Source: JBLMYQ01 sp050260055 (GTDB taxonomy: Bacteria > Bacillota > Clostridia > Acetivibrionales > UBA4821). From it: a stretch of DNA of 64,000 bases. Position 1 is the first letter of the stretch; every line of letters begins with the position of its first letter. The DNA is taken from positions 1 to 64,000 of the forward strand of contig JBLNBO010000005.1 in the NCBI GenBank assembly GCA_050260055.1, in the 5' to 3' direction. A program made the translations under genes and the position numbers. The notes under the pieces were generated by a model. It was not told the origin of the DNA. It searched no databases and saw only the letters and a list, made by a program, of their open reading frames with translations. Shown piece after piece: positions 37,462-47,409 of this stretch.

Positions 37462-37557
37462 AACGTTTTTCCAGATATTGAGGCTGAATTTCTGAATAAA
37501 GCATTAAAAATAGTTGAAGATGCCGGCTTTAAACTTAGTTGGCAAGCGGTTGGCTGA
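37462..37557 (+). pseudogene. Possible gene remnant
   Basis: An open 31-codon stretch ends in TGA: NVFPDIEAEFLNKALKIVED and then AGFKLSW. There is no start codon or ribosome site. It loosely resembles the region after the first strand of isocitrate/isopropylmalate dehydrogenases, but the match is too short to trust. Confidence 0.25.
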
Positions 37558-37573
37558 AAGATTTTTGAGATTA

Positions 37574-37619
37574 AAAAGTACTAAGGCATTTCTTTGGAAG
37601 AGAAAGCCTTAGTACTTTT
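37574..37619. terminator. Bidirectional terminator
   Basis: AAAAGTACTAAGGC pairs perfectly with GCCTTAGTACTTTT (14 bp). A and T runs on both sides allow it to end transcription both ways, which suits the convergent spoIIID and GH18 genes. Confidence 0.85.
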
Positions 37620-37662
37620 ATTTATCTTTTTAATACCTAGAAAGTTTGCTGAAGTCTATTTT

Positions 37663-38958
37663 TTACAAAACTTTTCTAATATTAAAAACATCCTCAAGGA
37701 GAAGCCAATTCTGAGGGAAATCTGAGCCTAAAACCCAATAACTAACTCCCCTTAAGCCATATTCTTTAACTAGCCTGAATTTGGCAAGAACGCTTTTTGC
37801 ATCTTCGAACCATACTACATGCTGGTTTCCTCGTTCATCATGATAGTAATAATATGGTGATTGGGAAGGCCCATCAAACTTGATATTTGCACCATATCTT
37901 GCGGCTCTTTCTACAGCCTGAACAGGGCTGACCCTTCTTGCAAAATCACCTTTCGGTATATAAGGCAAAGCCCAATCGTATCCGTATAAAGGCATACCCA
38001 TCATAATTTTTTTTCTGGGGATTACGGTAACAGCATAATTTAAAACTTTTCTAACCTGATCTATTGGAGCTACTGCAAGCGGCGGTCCGCCTGACCATCC
38101 CCATTCATATGTCATTAAAATAACAAAGTCTGCAATTGAGCCAATAGCGCCATAATCATGAGCCTCATACCATGCACCAATCTGTGTAGCAGATTGTTTT
38201 GGAGCTAATGCAACCGATAGTGAATAGCCTAAGGGTTTTATTCTATCACGCAATCTCTTAAGAAACCCGGTATATAAATCTCTTGAAGAAGGCGAAATTC
38301 TTTCGAAGTCAACATTTAATCCGTAAAAGTTTTTCCGCCTGAGAGTACTTATTATGTTATTAATTAAAGTGTCTTGCAATGTGGGGTTTTTCAAAATTGC
38401 ATCAGCAAGCTCTGTATCAAAGGTTCCTCCACGAAAGTTTGTTAAGACCATCAAAGGAGCAACATCAGCTCTTCTTGCTGCATCAATCAAAACCTGATCA
38501 TTTGGCAAAGGAATTATAGTGCCGTCTTCCTGAATCCTGTAGCTGAACAAGCTTAAATAAGTAAGGTAATCATCTACATCAGTTACGATTTTGAGTTCTT
38601 GCGCAGCAGGGCCAGAAGGTTCTATATAGGCGTTTACTTCAATTGTTCCTAAAATATTAGATTCTGCCGGAATTATTAGAACTTGACCCGGGTAAATTAC
38701 TTGTGATGGAGGAATTTTGTTTACGTCCATTAAGGTATCGATTGAAACATCATAAAGCTGGGATATGGACCAAAGGGATTCACCACGTCTAACGAGATGC
38801 CTTTTTTGAACGGTAGGAATATATAGATTTTCTCCGATTACAAGGGTATATGGAGGTTTTAACCCATTTGCCTGGGCAATACTTTCGTAAGGAACTTTAT
38901 ATTCTCTGGAAATCTCCCAAAGGGATTCGCCAGGTTGAACGGTATGAATAGTTGGCAA
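37663..38958 (-). CDS. LysM-GH18 spore cortex hydrolase (YaaH/SleL-like)
   Basis: A 431-aa protein. TTG 38958 is chosen because GAGAGGTG lies six bases upstream; a GTG three codons earlier touches that site. Two LysM modules (TVQPGESLWEIS and LVRRGESLWSIS) bind peptidoglycan. The rest is a glycoside hydrolase 18 barrel with YGLNVDFERI, where the glutamate is catalytic, and VILMTYEWGWSGGPP. Relatives break cortex glycan during spore germination. No signal peptide, as usual for spore-coat-delivered members. Confidence 0.9.
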   Translation of the reverse strand: MPTIHTVQPGESLWEISREYKVPYESIAQANGLKPPYTLVIGENLYIPTVQKRHLVRRGESLWSISQLYDVSIDTLMDVNKIPPSQVIYPGQVLIIPAESNILGTIEVNAYIEPSGPAAQELKIVTDVDDYLTYLSLFSYRIQEDGTIIPLPNDQVLIDAARRADVAPLMVLTNFRGGTFDTELADAILKNPTLQDTLINNIISTLRRKNFYGLNVDFERISPSSRDLYTGFLKRLRDRIKPLGYSLSVALAPKQSATQIGAWYEAHDYGAIGSIADFVILMTYEWGWSGGPPLAVAPIDQVRKVLNYAVTVIPRKKIMMGMPLYGYDWALPYIPKGDFARRVSPVQAVERAARYGANIKFDGPSQSPYYYYHDERGNQHVVWFEDAKSVLAKFRLVKEYGLRGVSYWVLGSDFPQNWLLLEDVFNIRKVL

Positions 38959-39030
38959 TAAAAACACCTCTCAAATAAATTATGTTTACTTATAGTTTAT
39001 TAGAAAGGTGTTTAATATGTTACATAGTAC

Positions 39031-39699
39031 CTAATTCATTTGATTTAAGGCTTTTAATACTGCAGAGCAAAGGGCTTCGGCGGATTTTTGCTTAAAAGAG
39101 GAATTTTTTATTCTTGCCCTTTCGTTTTTGTTAGTCATATAGCCAATTTCTGCAATTATCGAAGGCATATTTGTATGCCTTAAAACGGCTAGCCTTGGTC
39201 TGGAGATAATACCTCTATTTATTGTCCCAAGCCTTTTGACTAATTCTGTTTGGGCTATATTTGCGAGTTTTTTACTGCTCATTCCTTTAAGGGATATGCT
39301 TGAAGGACTGTAGAGGGTTTCAGTACCTTTGTATGTTTTGTTGTTAGGCAGTGCATTATGATGTACACTTACAAAAAGGGATGCTTTTACTGAATTTGCA
39401 AAGTTGTATCTTTGAGAAAGGGACAAGGTTGAATCGCCTTTCCTTGTAAGGTATACCTTTATTCCTTTGCTTTTCAAAAGTGAATAGAGCCTTCGAGAAA
39501 CATCAAGATTCAAATCTTTTTCTTTTATGCCTCCATATTTTGCTCCAGCTGTACTGCCTCCATGCCCAGGATCAATTACAACTATCTTTTGTTTGGCTTT
39601 TGAAGTACTTTTTGACTTTGTTGAAGTTTTGGCATCGGCAAACCCATGGGTAGATATTGTTAAAAACAATATTAATAAAACAGAAAATAACCTTTTCAT
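39031..39699 (-). CDS. N-acetylmuramoyl-L-alanine amidase (CwlD-like)
   Basis: A 222-aa protein with a signal peptide (residues 1-23) and GAGAGG ribosome site. The amidase_3 motifs VIDPGHGG, GGIKEKDLN, SVHHNA and IIAEIGYMTN supply the zinc ligands and catalytic glutamate. The size and lack of extra domains fit CwlD, which prepares muramic-lactam in spore cortex. It is transcribed toward the GH18 gene. Confidence 0.88.
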   Translation of the reverse strand: MKRLFSVLLILFLTISTHGFADAKTSTKSKSTSKAKQKIVVIDPGHGGSTAGAKYGGIKEKDLNLDVSRRLYSLLKSKGIKVYLTRKGDSTLSLSQRYNFANSVKASLFVSVHHNALPNNKTYKGTETLYSPSSISLKGMSSKKLANIAQTELVKRLGTINRGIISRPRLAVLRHTNMPSIIAEIGYMTNKNERARIKNSSFKQKSAEALCSAVLKALNQMN

Positions 39700-39910
39700 A
39701 TGTAACCTCTCAATAAAAGCGGCAAAGATTTATTAACGCCGCAATATTTTTCTTTAGTAATTATATTTATATGCTAATAAATGTTTCGACAAAAAACAAG
39801 ACAATTCCTGCAAAAATAACAATATTAACTTGTGAAATATATGGAATTTACTTATAAGTAATGGCATTAATGAGAACACTAATAAAATAAAAGTTTTTAA
39901 GGAGCACGAC

Positions 39911-40834
39911 TTGGAAGTAGTAAAGAATGGCAAGAAATTTTATAAAGCACATATGTATATAAGAAAAAAGGTGGGCTATGTATATCTTCTTTTAATGTTT
40001 TTTACTTCGGCAATTACGACTGTTATGACTAAATATCTTATGACCGGAGGATTAAATGCTTTTCATATCTTAACATATACATCTTTTATCGGTTTGCTTG
40101 TTTTGGTGATTATAAATTCCCGAACCGGTTATAAAGGGCCAAAAGATTTAAAAGTAGGTTTTAAATGGCTTTTACTTTCGGCGTTTACAGGTTTTTCTTT
40201 ATATGAGCTTACTTTTAATATTGCACTGCAATACATGACTGTAAGCCAAACAATAATTATTTATTATTCACATCCTATTTTTTTATACTTTGCGGGGTTG
40301 TTATTTTTAAATAATAAAGAAAAAAGGGTTGTAGATATAAAGGTTTTAATCGGAATAGCAGTAAGTTTTGCAGGAATTTATTTTGTAGCAACAGGAGGGA
40401 AATTTCTTTCTTTTACCCTAAATGAAGGTCTCGTTTTTATTCTTATTTCGATTTTCTCTATTACAATCTTTACAATATTAGGCAAGAAAAAGGAAATCCC
40501 TGAGAGGCCGTTTTTATTTATTGGGCAAGCAATTTCCCTAATATCCGGAGTCATTGTACTTACACTTAAAGGATGGTGGGTAGTGCCTGATAATAGACAA
40601 ATTATATACCTTATTTTTATTGCGGTTGTTTATAATTTAATTAATATGCTTTTTTACATGAAAACAATTCAACATCTTTCTGTCGAAAAGCTTTCTACAT
40701 TAACATATCTTTCTCCTATCATAACCAGCACTCTTGCTATTATTATACTAAAAGAACCAATCCTTGCTGCTACGGCAATTGGACTGGTTCTGGTTATTAT
40801 AGGAAATCTAATTTCGAACGCAAAAGAAATATAA
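39911..40834 (+). CDS. EamA/DMT-family transporter
   Basis: A 307-aa membrane protein; TTG 39911 follows AAGGAG. Ten hydrophobic segments form two EamA halves (VYLLLMFFTSAITTVMTKYL and LVFILISIFSITIFTILGKK). These export or import small metabolites; the substrate cannot be told. It is convergent with the next gene, with a one-base gap. Confidence 0.87.
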   Translation: MEVVKNGKKFYKAHMYIRKKVGYVYLLLMFFTSAITTVMTKYLMTGGLNAFHILTYTSFIGLLVLVIINSRTGYKGPKDLKVGFKWLLLSAFTGFSLYELTFNIALQYMTVSQTIIIYYSHPIFLYFAGLLFLNNKEKRVVDIKVLIGIAVSFAGIYFVATGGKFLSFTLNEGLVFILISIFSITIFTILGKKKEIPERPFLFIGQAISLISGVIVLTLKGWWVVPDNRQIIYLIFIAVVYNLINMLFYMKTIQHLSVEKLSTLTYLSPIITSTLAIIILKEPILAATAIGLVLVIIGNLISNAKEI

Positions 40835-40835
40835 A

Positions 40836-41957
40836 TTATTGGGACATTTCCTTTGCGGGAGAATCTTTTTCACTTTTTGGATTTTTGGATATTTGTAAAT
40901 TTGGAGGATCTTTTTTAAGGGATTCAATCACGAATACGAAAATCGGAAGACCGAAAATCAATCCCCAAGGTCCTAATAAATGTTCAGATACAAGGAGAAC
41001 AACAAGAGTAATAAATACAGGTAGCCTTGTAAAGTTTGAGGAAATCTTCGGGAACAAAACATATGCTTCAAGTATATGAATTACAGCTATTAATATGAGG
41101 ATATATATGATGTATGCAATGCCTCCGATTCTAAAGCCAATAAATAACAGAGGAATTGTAGATAGAACTGCACCTGCAACTGGTATCAGCCCAAATAGAA
41201 AAATCATAATTCCTAAAACAAAAAGATTGGAGAATCCAAGCAGCGTTATCGCGAGTACGGTTATAGTCGTATTTATTATTGATATTATAATTTGAGTTTT
41301 AATCATAAAGCCAAATACATTATAAAAACGAACTAGCTTTGGTTTAAGCTCATGATATACAAAGCTTATTTTGCTTTCTCTAAATATATCAGCAAAGTTT
41401 TTCATCATATTTTTTTCTAATAAGAAGAAAAGACTTAAAATAATAAGTAGAAATATATTAAAAAGCCAGCTGCCAATGCTTTTTATCAGATTATATGAAA
41501 AACCGGTTATTGCTCCAGAGAATTGATTAAGTTTTTCTGCAATATTAATGTTGTAGTAAGTGAATATTTTCTCAAGTGATGGGTCTATAGAGGTGAGCAT
41601 TTTACTAATATGGTCGTTTATATTTACATTTAAATTTTCTGAAGGATCAAATGTTTTTACTAGGGATTTGGCCTGCTCAAATGCTATAGGAGAATAACGC
41701 ACTATACCGCTAACCATAATAATAATTATAATACTGTAAGTAATAAGTATAATGCTGGTCTCCGAAACCTTAATCAATCTTGAAATCTGGAAATGAAAGA
41801 ATTTGCACAGCTCATTCATAATATAAGTCACAAAGAAAATCATGAGGAAAAGATTCCAAAAGCCTCTTAGTTCAAAAATCAAGAATATAATCGAAGCGTA
41901 TAGAATAACTCGTTTAATGAATACTGTTTTTAAAAAGGAATTTATTTTTTCATCCAT
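40836..41957 (-). CDS. AI-2E-family (PerM/YtvI-like) membrane protein
   Basis: A 373-aa protein. About seven membrane helices, with a large loop between the second and third pairs, and the conserved end ILEAYVLFPKISSNFTRLPVF followed by GLIFGLPIFVFV, define the AI-2E family. Members include YtvI and sodium/proton transporters. Substrate unknown. Confidence 0.87.
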   Translation of the reverse strand: MDEKINSFLKTVFIKRVILYASIIFLIFELRGFWNLFLMIFFVTYIMNELCKFFHFQISRLIKVSETSIILITYSIIIIIMVSGIVRYSPIAFEQAKSLVKTFDPSENLNVNINDHISKMLTSIDPSLEKIFTYYNINIAEKLNQFSGAITGFSYNLIKSIGSWLFNIFLLIILSLFFLLEKNMMKNFADIFRESKISFVYHELKPKLVRFYNVFGFMIKTQIIISIINTTITVLAITLLGFSNLFVLGIMIFLFGLIPVAGAVLSTIPLLFIGFRIGGIAYIIYILILIAVIHILEAYVLFPKISSNFTRLPVFITLVVLLVSEHLLGPWGLIFGLPIFVFVIESLKKDPPNLQISKNPKSEKDSPAKEMSQ

Positions 41958-42222
41958 TAGCTAAACCTCGAGCTCAAAAATTAGGTTAGTATATATATTC
42001 TATGTCTTGCAGACAAATCCTTTAAAATCAATTTTGATTTTTGTTCTTTTTAATAATTATTCTTTAAATTGTTAAATCCTAGCAAATATTCTTGCGAGAA
42101 TAAAGAAAACTGTTTAAAATTATATACGTAAAAAGAAAAAATTATTTTTTATTTAACCATTCTATTATTATTTAAAATAAATGTTTCTAAGTATTCCAAT
42201 AACAAAAAAAGGAGCGATACAT

Positions 42223-45015
42223 ATGAAAAGAAAAGTAATTTCTTTAATGCTGGTAATTGCTATGCTGTTTAGCATGACTATTACTATTTCAGCATCTAAT
42301 TATGATGAATTTACGGACATGCCTGATAATTGGTCAAAAAGCGCAATTCAATCAGCTATTTCGAATGGTTTGATTAATGGCTATAATGGAAAGATAATGC
42401 CAGACTCAAATATTAAGCGGGCAGAAATTGCAGCAATAATAAACCGAGCTTTTGGTGCGTATGAAAAAGGGGATGTATCGAAATTTACCGATATCGCTTC
42501 TGATAAATGGTATTTTGGCGATATGGCAAAGGCGGTAAAAATGGGTACTTTTAAAGGCGAAAAAAGTGTAATGAGGCCTGAAGATTTTGTTACCCGTCAA
42601 GAAGCATTTACTATAATTGCACGTGCATTAAAACTCACTACAAAAAGTTTTGACTGCCTTAATAAATTCAGTGATCAATCACAGATAAGCGAATGGGCAA
42701 AACCTGAGATTGCAGCACTAGTATCATGCGGGTATGTAAATGGAAGAAAAGAGAATAAGGACTATATTGTTGAAGGAAGAGGAGAAACAATTAATCCGTT
42801 GGCTAATATAACGCGAGCTGAATTTGCTCAGTTAATGCATAACATATTTAAGGCTTACATAACAGAATCAGGGAAATACACAAGTGATGTGACGGGAAAT
42901 GTCTTGATTAATGTTCCCGAGGTAACACTAGAAGGTATCAAGATTAATGGTGACCTCATAATTGGGGATGGTGTAGGAGCAGGAAATGTAACGCTTGATA
43001 GAACTATAGTCGCAGGCCGTATCTTAGTTCGCGGCGGCGGGAAGAATTCGATACATATTACTAACGGTACAACAATAAACGGTACAGTTGTTATTGATAA
43101 TGTCAACAATGAAGTTCGTATATTGACTGACAAAGGTACTACGGTGAAGAAAATAGAAGCTGGTTCGCAAGTAATACTTGAGGGAAGCTTTGGAGAAGTA
43201 AAGGTAATAGGAGAAGCAAGCAGCAGTGCAGGTGTTGAAATAAGAGGAAATGTTCAGACATTAATGGTTGAAGCGAAAGCAGAGGTTACAGTTACAAGTG
43301 GTACAATTATGAAGATTGAGGTTGCTCAGACTGCAAGTGGTACAACAATCAATGCAAGTCAAGGTGCAAAAGTAGAAACTGTTGTTGCAAATGCCCAGAC
43401 TAATATAAGAGGAGATGGGACCGTAATCAGTGTTGAAGCTAATGCAAATGGTGTTAAGGTTGATACGTCTGGAACCAGAGTCTCTGTAAGGAAAGGAATA
43501 ACTGGCGTTATTGCGGGAGGAGAAGAAGTAAGCGGCGGATCAACGACCAATACAACTGATTCTTCTATAACAGACAGCGGTGGAGGCAGTAGTGGAGGTT
43601 CGCACATATATAATTATTTGGATAATGGCTGCGAGGGCGATTATACAATATCTTCGGCAGGTACTTATGGGCCGGAAACTGGAACGGCTACAGTAACTGG
43701 AAATGTTTATATAGACACTGCAGGAGCAAGACTAAGAAACATTACTATCACAAATGATTTGATTTTTGGTGCAGATATCGCCGATGGTGATTCATATATA
43801 AGGAATGTTACAGTACAAGGAAGAACTTTAGTACAAGGAGGAGGAAGCAACAGTATTCATATTCAAGGCACATCAACTACAGGAATTATCGAAGTTGATG
43901 ACCAAAGAGAAGACCAGTCAGAGCCAATAAATATTTCTGCGGAAGGAACAGGAGATATTACTGCGGTTAATGTTACAAGTGAGTCTCTAGTTAAAATTAC
44001 TCCAGTTACTGATACAATTGGATTTGTTGCAGCGGTTGATGGAAGTACAATAACCTATGGCGAAACGGATTATAAAGAAGCTCTGCTGGACAAGATTATC
44101 GAAAATGCGAACACAATTTTAGATGCTTCAATTTCCGGAACCTCAGATGCAGATATTCAATTTAATCCGAATTTAGCTGATTTGACTGCGGGAATTGTGG
44201 ATTTAAGCGGAGAATATGCAATCTGGAGCTTGAAATATTATATAAATCCTTTGGATGGAGTAGATGGTTACCAGGAGCAATATGATACTCTAGAAGCTAA
44301 ACTGCAAGAAAAAGGATTGGATATGGATTTAATTGATATTCGTGATAATCCGGAAAAGTTTATTGATACAATGTATGATAAATGGTTCCCAGGGCAACCT
44401 ACGGTCCCATGTTTAGACTTGAATCAAGGCATGCTTAATGGACTATGGGATACCTATACAAGGTATTTAGCACTTAAAAAGTATAAGGTTAATGAATCTG
44501 AAGAAATTGAAGTTGATATTGGGAACACAGATGATGCTGAAACGGTAACTGATTTTGTTTATTGTGCACAAACCTTATACGGAAACTTAAAACTGCTTCA
44601 AAATTACTCTATAATTGATCAAGTAAACATTAACGATATCGATGTAATTGGACCAAGTGCAGGCGATGAAATTGAGATAATATTTACCAGAAGGTTGAAA
44701 CCTGGTGACAGCGAGAAAGGAAAAGATAGAATTACTTCATTAATTACAGGAGATTCACGATTCGGTACAACTGCAGTTGTTGAATGGAGGGATGATACTA
44801 TATTGTCTTTCTATGAAGAGCAGTTTGAGGTATCGAAATGTACTATTACACTTGGGGATAGTCCTAATGCAAATTTATTTGAAGACACATTAATAATACC
44901 TAAAGGAGAATTGGGCTCATATGTTCCAGAAGGATTTGTAGAGATTGGAGGCCAGTATGGAGCATATATAACTGACTATGAACCGATTTTTGATATAACT
45001 GTTAACTTTCAATGA
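42223..45015 (+). CDS. S-layer homology (SLH) surface protein
   Basis: A 930-aa protein; ATG 42223 follows AAAGGAG. Signal peptide (1-26), then three SLH domains (residues about 30-210: FTDMPDNWSKSAI, FTDIASDKWYFGDM, FSDQSQISEWAKPEI) that hold it to cell-wall polymers. Residues 220-460 are a beta-solenoid-like repeat region, a GGGSSGG linker follows, and a second solenoid copy repeats the GRxLVxGGGxNSIHI element. The C-terminal 300 residues are not recognised. It has its own terminator. Confidence 0.88.
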   Translation: MKRKVISLMLVIAMLFSMTITISASNYDEFTDMPDNWSKSAIQSAISNGLINGYNGKIMPDSNIKRAEIAAIINRAFGAYEKGDVSKFTDIASDKWYFGDMAKAVKMGTFKGEKSVMRPEDFVTRQEAFTIIARALKLTTKSFDCLNKFSDQSQISEWAKPEIAALVSCGYVNGRKENKDYIVEGRGETINPLANITRAEFAQLMHNIFKAYITESGKYTSDVTGNVLINVPEVTLEGIKINGDLIIGDGVGAGNVTLDRTIVAGRILVRGGGKNSIHITNGTTINGTVVIDNVNNEVRILTDKGTTVKKIEAGSQVILEGSFGEVKVIGEASSSAGVEIRGNVQTLMVEAKAEVTVTSGTIMKIEVAQTASGTTINASQGAKVETVVANAQTNIRGDGTVISVEANANGVKVDTSGTRVSVRKGITGVIAGGEEVSGGSTTNTTDSSITDSGGGSSGGSHIYNYLDNGCEGDYTISSAGTYGPETGTATVTGNVYIDTAGARLRNITITNDLIFGADIADGDSYIRNVTVQGRTLVQGGGSNSIHIQGTSTTGIIEVDDQREDQSEPINISAEGTGDITAVNVTSESLVKITPVTDTIGFVAAVDGSTITYGETDYKEALLDKIIENANTILDASISGTSDADIQFNPNLADLTAGIVDLSGEYAIWSLKYYINPLDGVDGYQEQYDTLEAKLQEKGLDMDLIDIRDNPEKFIDTMYDKWFPGQPTVPCLDLNQGMLNGLWDTYTRYLALKKYKVNESEEIEVDIGNTDDAETVTDFVYCAQTLYGNLKLLQNYSIIDQVNINDIDVIGPSAGDEIEIIFTRRLKPGDSEKGKDRITSLITGDSRFGTTAVVEWRDDTILSFYEEQFEVSKCTITLGDSPNANLFEDTLIIPKGELGSYVPEGFVEIGGQYGAYITDYEPIFDITVNFQ

Positions 45016-45030
45016 GAACGATACTATTTT

Positions 45031-45064
45031 GCCGATAGGTATTAAATGCCTATCGGCTTTTTTA
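45031..45064 (+). terminator. Terminator of the SLH gene
   Basis: GCCGATAGG and CCTATCGGC pair (45031-45039, 45049-45057), followed by seven Ts. Confidence 0.9.
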
Positions 45065-45221
45065 TAAATATTATTTTATTGCAAATTTGAAGAATAATAT
45101 TCTTTAAAGCTGAAAGATCTGCCCTAATCAAGTAAATATTGAATATAGCTTTTTACTGACTTTTATAATATAATATCCGTGATTTATCAAAGAAATTTTA
45201 ACTACCGGGAGGTTTTAATAT

Positions 45222-46055
45222 ATGGATGAGCCAGCAGAGTTCAACCCTCAGAATGAAATCGAAAGTGAAAAAGCCAGCAAAGATACAAATAAAAAAAAGT
45301 CTGAAGCTGATGAATGGATAAATAGTTTTTTTATTGCGGTTATTGCCGCTGTAATTATTAGAATATTTATTTTTGCACCTACTATAGTAAAAGGGCCGTC
45401 AATGGAGTCTACACTTATAGATGGAGACAGGCTGATAACCGAAAGAGTAAGTTATTTTCTTAACCTAAAGCCATCAAGAGGTGACATTATCACCTTTACC
45501 GAACCTCATAGTGCATTCTATTTTGAAACAGACACTTTAGGGAAGATTTATCAATTTTTCTTAAAAAGGGATTACATTAAGAGGGTCATTGGGGTGGAAG
45601 GAGATCATGTTCAAATAAAGGCAGACAGCATATTTATTAACGATAAAGAATTTAAAAATTTTGAGATAAAGAAAAATCAGATATTTATAGACGGAGAACT
45701 TCTTTCTGGGAATTATAATGCGGCTATGAATAACACCAAAGTATATGTAAATGGGAAAAAGCTCGAAGAGGATTATATCAAGGAACCTTGGAATGTTAAT
45801 TTAAGTATTGTAAATGGGAAAATTACGCAGACACTTTTTTCAAACGATAAGGATTTAAACGTAGATGTAATTGTCGAAAAAGGATATGTATATGTTATGG
45901 GAGATAATAGAAATAACAGCAGTGATAGCAGAAAGTTTTCCGATGAAAGAGGAGATATCGCGGCAAAGAATGGTTGTGTTAGCCTTAAGGAAGTTAGCGG
46001 CAGAGTTTTATTTAGATTTTGGCCTTTTAATAAATTTGGTGAAATAAAAAAATAA
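45222..46055 (+). CDS. lepB: Type I signal peptidase
   Basis: A 277-aa protein with a CGGGAGG site. One N-terminal membrane helix (residues about 33-52), then GPSMEST with catalytic Ser60, DYIKRVIGVEGD with catalytic Lys120, and MGDNRNNSSDSR. It cleaves Sec signal peptides on the outer face of the membrane. It is longer than the common 180-aa clostridial forms because of an insertion near residues 95-115 and another at 155-200 with a repeated YVNGKKL-like element. Confidence 0.95.
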   Translation: MDEPAEFNPQNEIESEKASKDTNKKKSEADEWINSFFIAVIAAVIIRIFIFAPTIVKGPSMESTLIDGDRLITERVSYFLNLKPSRGDIITFTEPHSAFYFETDTLGKIYQFFLKRDYIKRVIGVEGDHVQIKADSIFINDKEFKNFEIKKNQIFIDGELLSGNYNAAMNNTKVYVNGKKLEEDYIKEPWNVNLSIVNGKITQTLFSNDKDLNVDVIVEKGYVYVMGDNRNNSSDSRKFSDERGDIAAKNGCVSLKEVSGRVLFRFWPFNKFGEIKK

Positions 46056-46068
46056 TGGGGGTATTGAT

Positions 46069-46680
46069 TTGAAGGGTTATTTCATTACAGTTGAAGGGCT
46101 TGATGGCTGTGGCAAAACTACCCAACTAAACAATATTGCTGATTATTTTGAACAAAAGGGTAGAAAAGTCATATTAACAAGAGAGCCTGGAGGCACAAAA
46201 CTTGGAGAAAAGATAAGAGAGATTTTACTTGATGTTGATAATACTGGAATGAATTCGGTTGCTGAACTCATGTTGTATGCTGCTGCTAGAGCTCAAATCG
46301 TATCTGAACTTATTGTTCCAGCCGTAGAACAAGGTAAAATCGTAATATGCGATAGATTTATTGACTCAAGTATTGCTTATCAAGGTTATGGCAGAAAGCT
46401 TGGGGCTGAAATAGTTGAAGGAATAAATTCCTATGCGCTTCAAGGGTATAAACCTGATATTACGTTCTTTTTTGATATTTCACCCGAAGAAATTGCTAAA
46501 AGAAAAACCTTAAAAGAAAAACTGGATAGGGTAGAATCAGAAAAAATTGATTTTCATAATAGGGTTTATGAAGGATACTTAGCTCTTGCTGAAGCTAACA
46601 GGGAACGTATTATTGTTATAGATGCAAGAAAGAGCATCGAAGAAATATTTGAAGGGGTAAAATGCCATATAGACTTTTAA
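46069..46680 (+). CDS. tmk: Thymidylate kinase
   Basis: A 203-aa protein; TTG 46069 follows TGGGGGT. It has the P-loop EGLDGCGKTTQ, the TREPGGT loop and CDRFIDSSIAYQGYGR. It makes dTDP from dTMP for DNA synthesis. It is 13 bases after lepB and leads the tmk-yaaR-holB-ricT run known from Firmicutes. Confidence 0.97.
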   Translation: MKGYFITVEGLDGCGKTTQLNNIADYFEQKGRKVILTREPGGTKLGEKIREILLDVDNTGMNSVAELMLYAAARAQIVSELIVPAVEQGKIVICDRFIDSSIAYQGYGRKLGAEIVEGINSYALQGYKPDITFFFDISPEEIAKRKTLKEKLDRVESEKIDFHNRVYEGYLALAEANRERIIVIDARKSIEEIFEGVKCHIDF

Positions 46681-46726
46681 TTGTCGATTATCAAATTTTG
46701 ATTGTAAATTTATATGGGGTGGTTTT

Positions 46727-47179
46727 ATGAAAATTAGGCACTCTTTTGAAATGGCAGCTAATACGATAGAAGCAGAAAAGAAGGATAGCAAAAAGGTACA
46801 GGGCTCAAAAGGGTCTTCCTTTAAATCTCAATATAACAAGAGTATGGATGAAACTGTACAGGAAAGAGTGAATCGGCTCCTTAACGATATAGATAATCAA
46901 GGCAAGATTCTTGGGTCAAGGGTTGATATCAGGGAGCTCAAGGTTTATAAACAACTGATAGCCGAATTCTTATATGAAGCGGTTAATAATTCTCATGTGT
47001 TTTCAAAGGAAAGCAAGATGGATAGAAGAGGAAGGCATCGTGTCTGGGCAGTAATCAAGCTTGTAAATGAAGAACTTGAAAACCTGACTAAGGAAGTATT
47101 AAAGGAAGAGAAGGATAATTTGAAGGTACTTAAGTCTATGGAGGATATACGAGGATTGCTCCTCGACATTACAATGTAA
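46727..47179 (+). CDS. yaaR: YaaR-family protein (DUF327)
   Basis: A 150-aa helical protein with a GGGGTGG site. VNRLLNDIDNQGKILGSRVD and VYKQLIAEFLYEAVNNSH are typical of the DUF327/YaaR family. Its place between tmk and holB is conserved. Function unknown. Confidence 0.9.
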   Translation: MKIRHSFEMAANTIEAEKKDSKKVQGSKGSSFKSQYNKSMDETVQERVNRLLNDIDNQGKILGSRVDIRELKVYKQLIAEFLYEAVNNSHVFSKESKMDRRGRHRVWAVIKLVNEELENLTKEVLKEEKDNLKVLKSMEDIRGLLLDITM

Positions 47180-47409
47180 TGAGTCTTAAAAAGTTTACTT
47201 GCCGCTTTTCACCGACGAAAACCGGCGGAAAAGTCGCTGCTCAAACGCCACGATGGCTTTTAGGGTACAAGAAAAAACTTTCCTGTGCTTTTTCTAAACA
47301 GTTACACTAGCGAGCAAAGAAGGGCTAGAGGAAATGAGACCAAGAACGAAGGCTGCAAAGACACTTATAACCTAAACTAAAAAAGAATAATAAAACAAAG
47401 GTGAAAACT

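Noticed and set aside
37462..37557. Functional short dehydrogenase-like gene
   Set aside because: It has no start codon or ribosome site and only 31 codons; it is listed as a remnant at low confidence.
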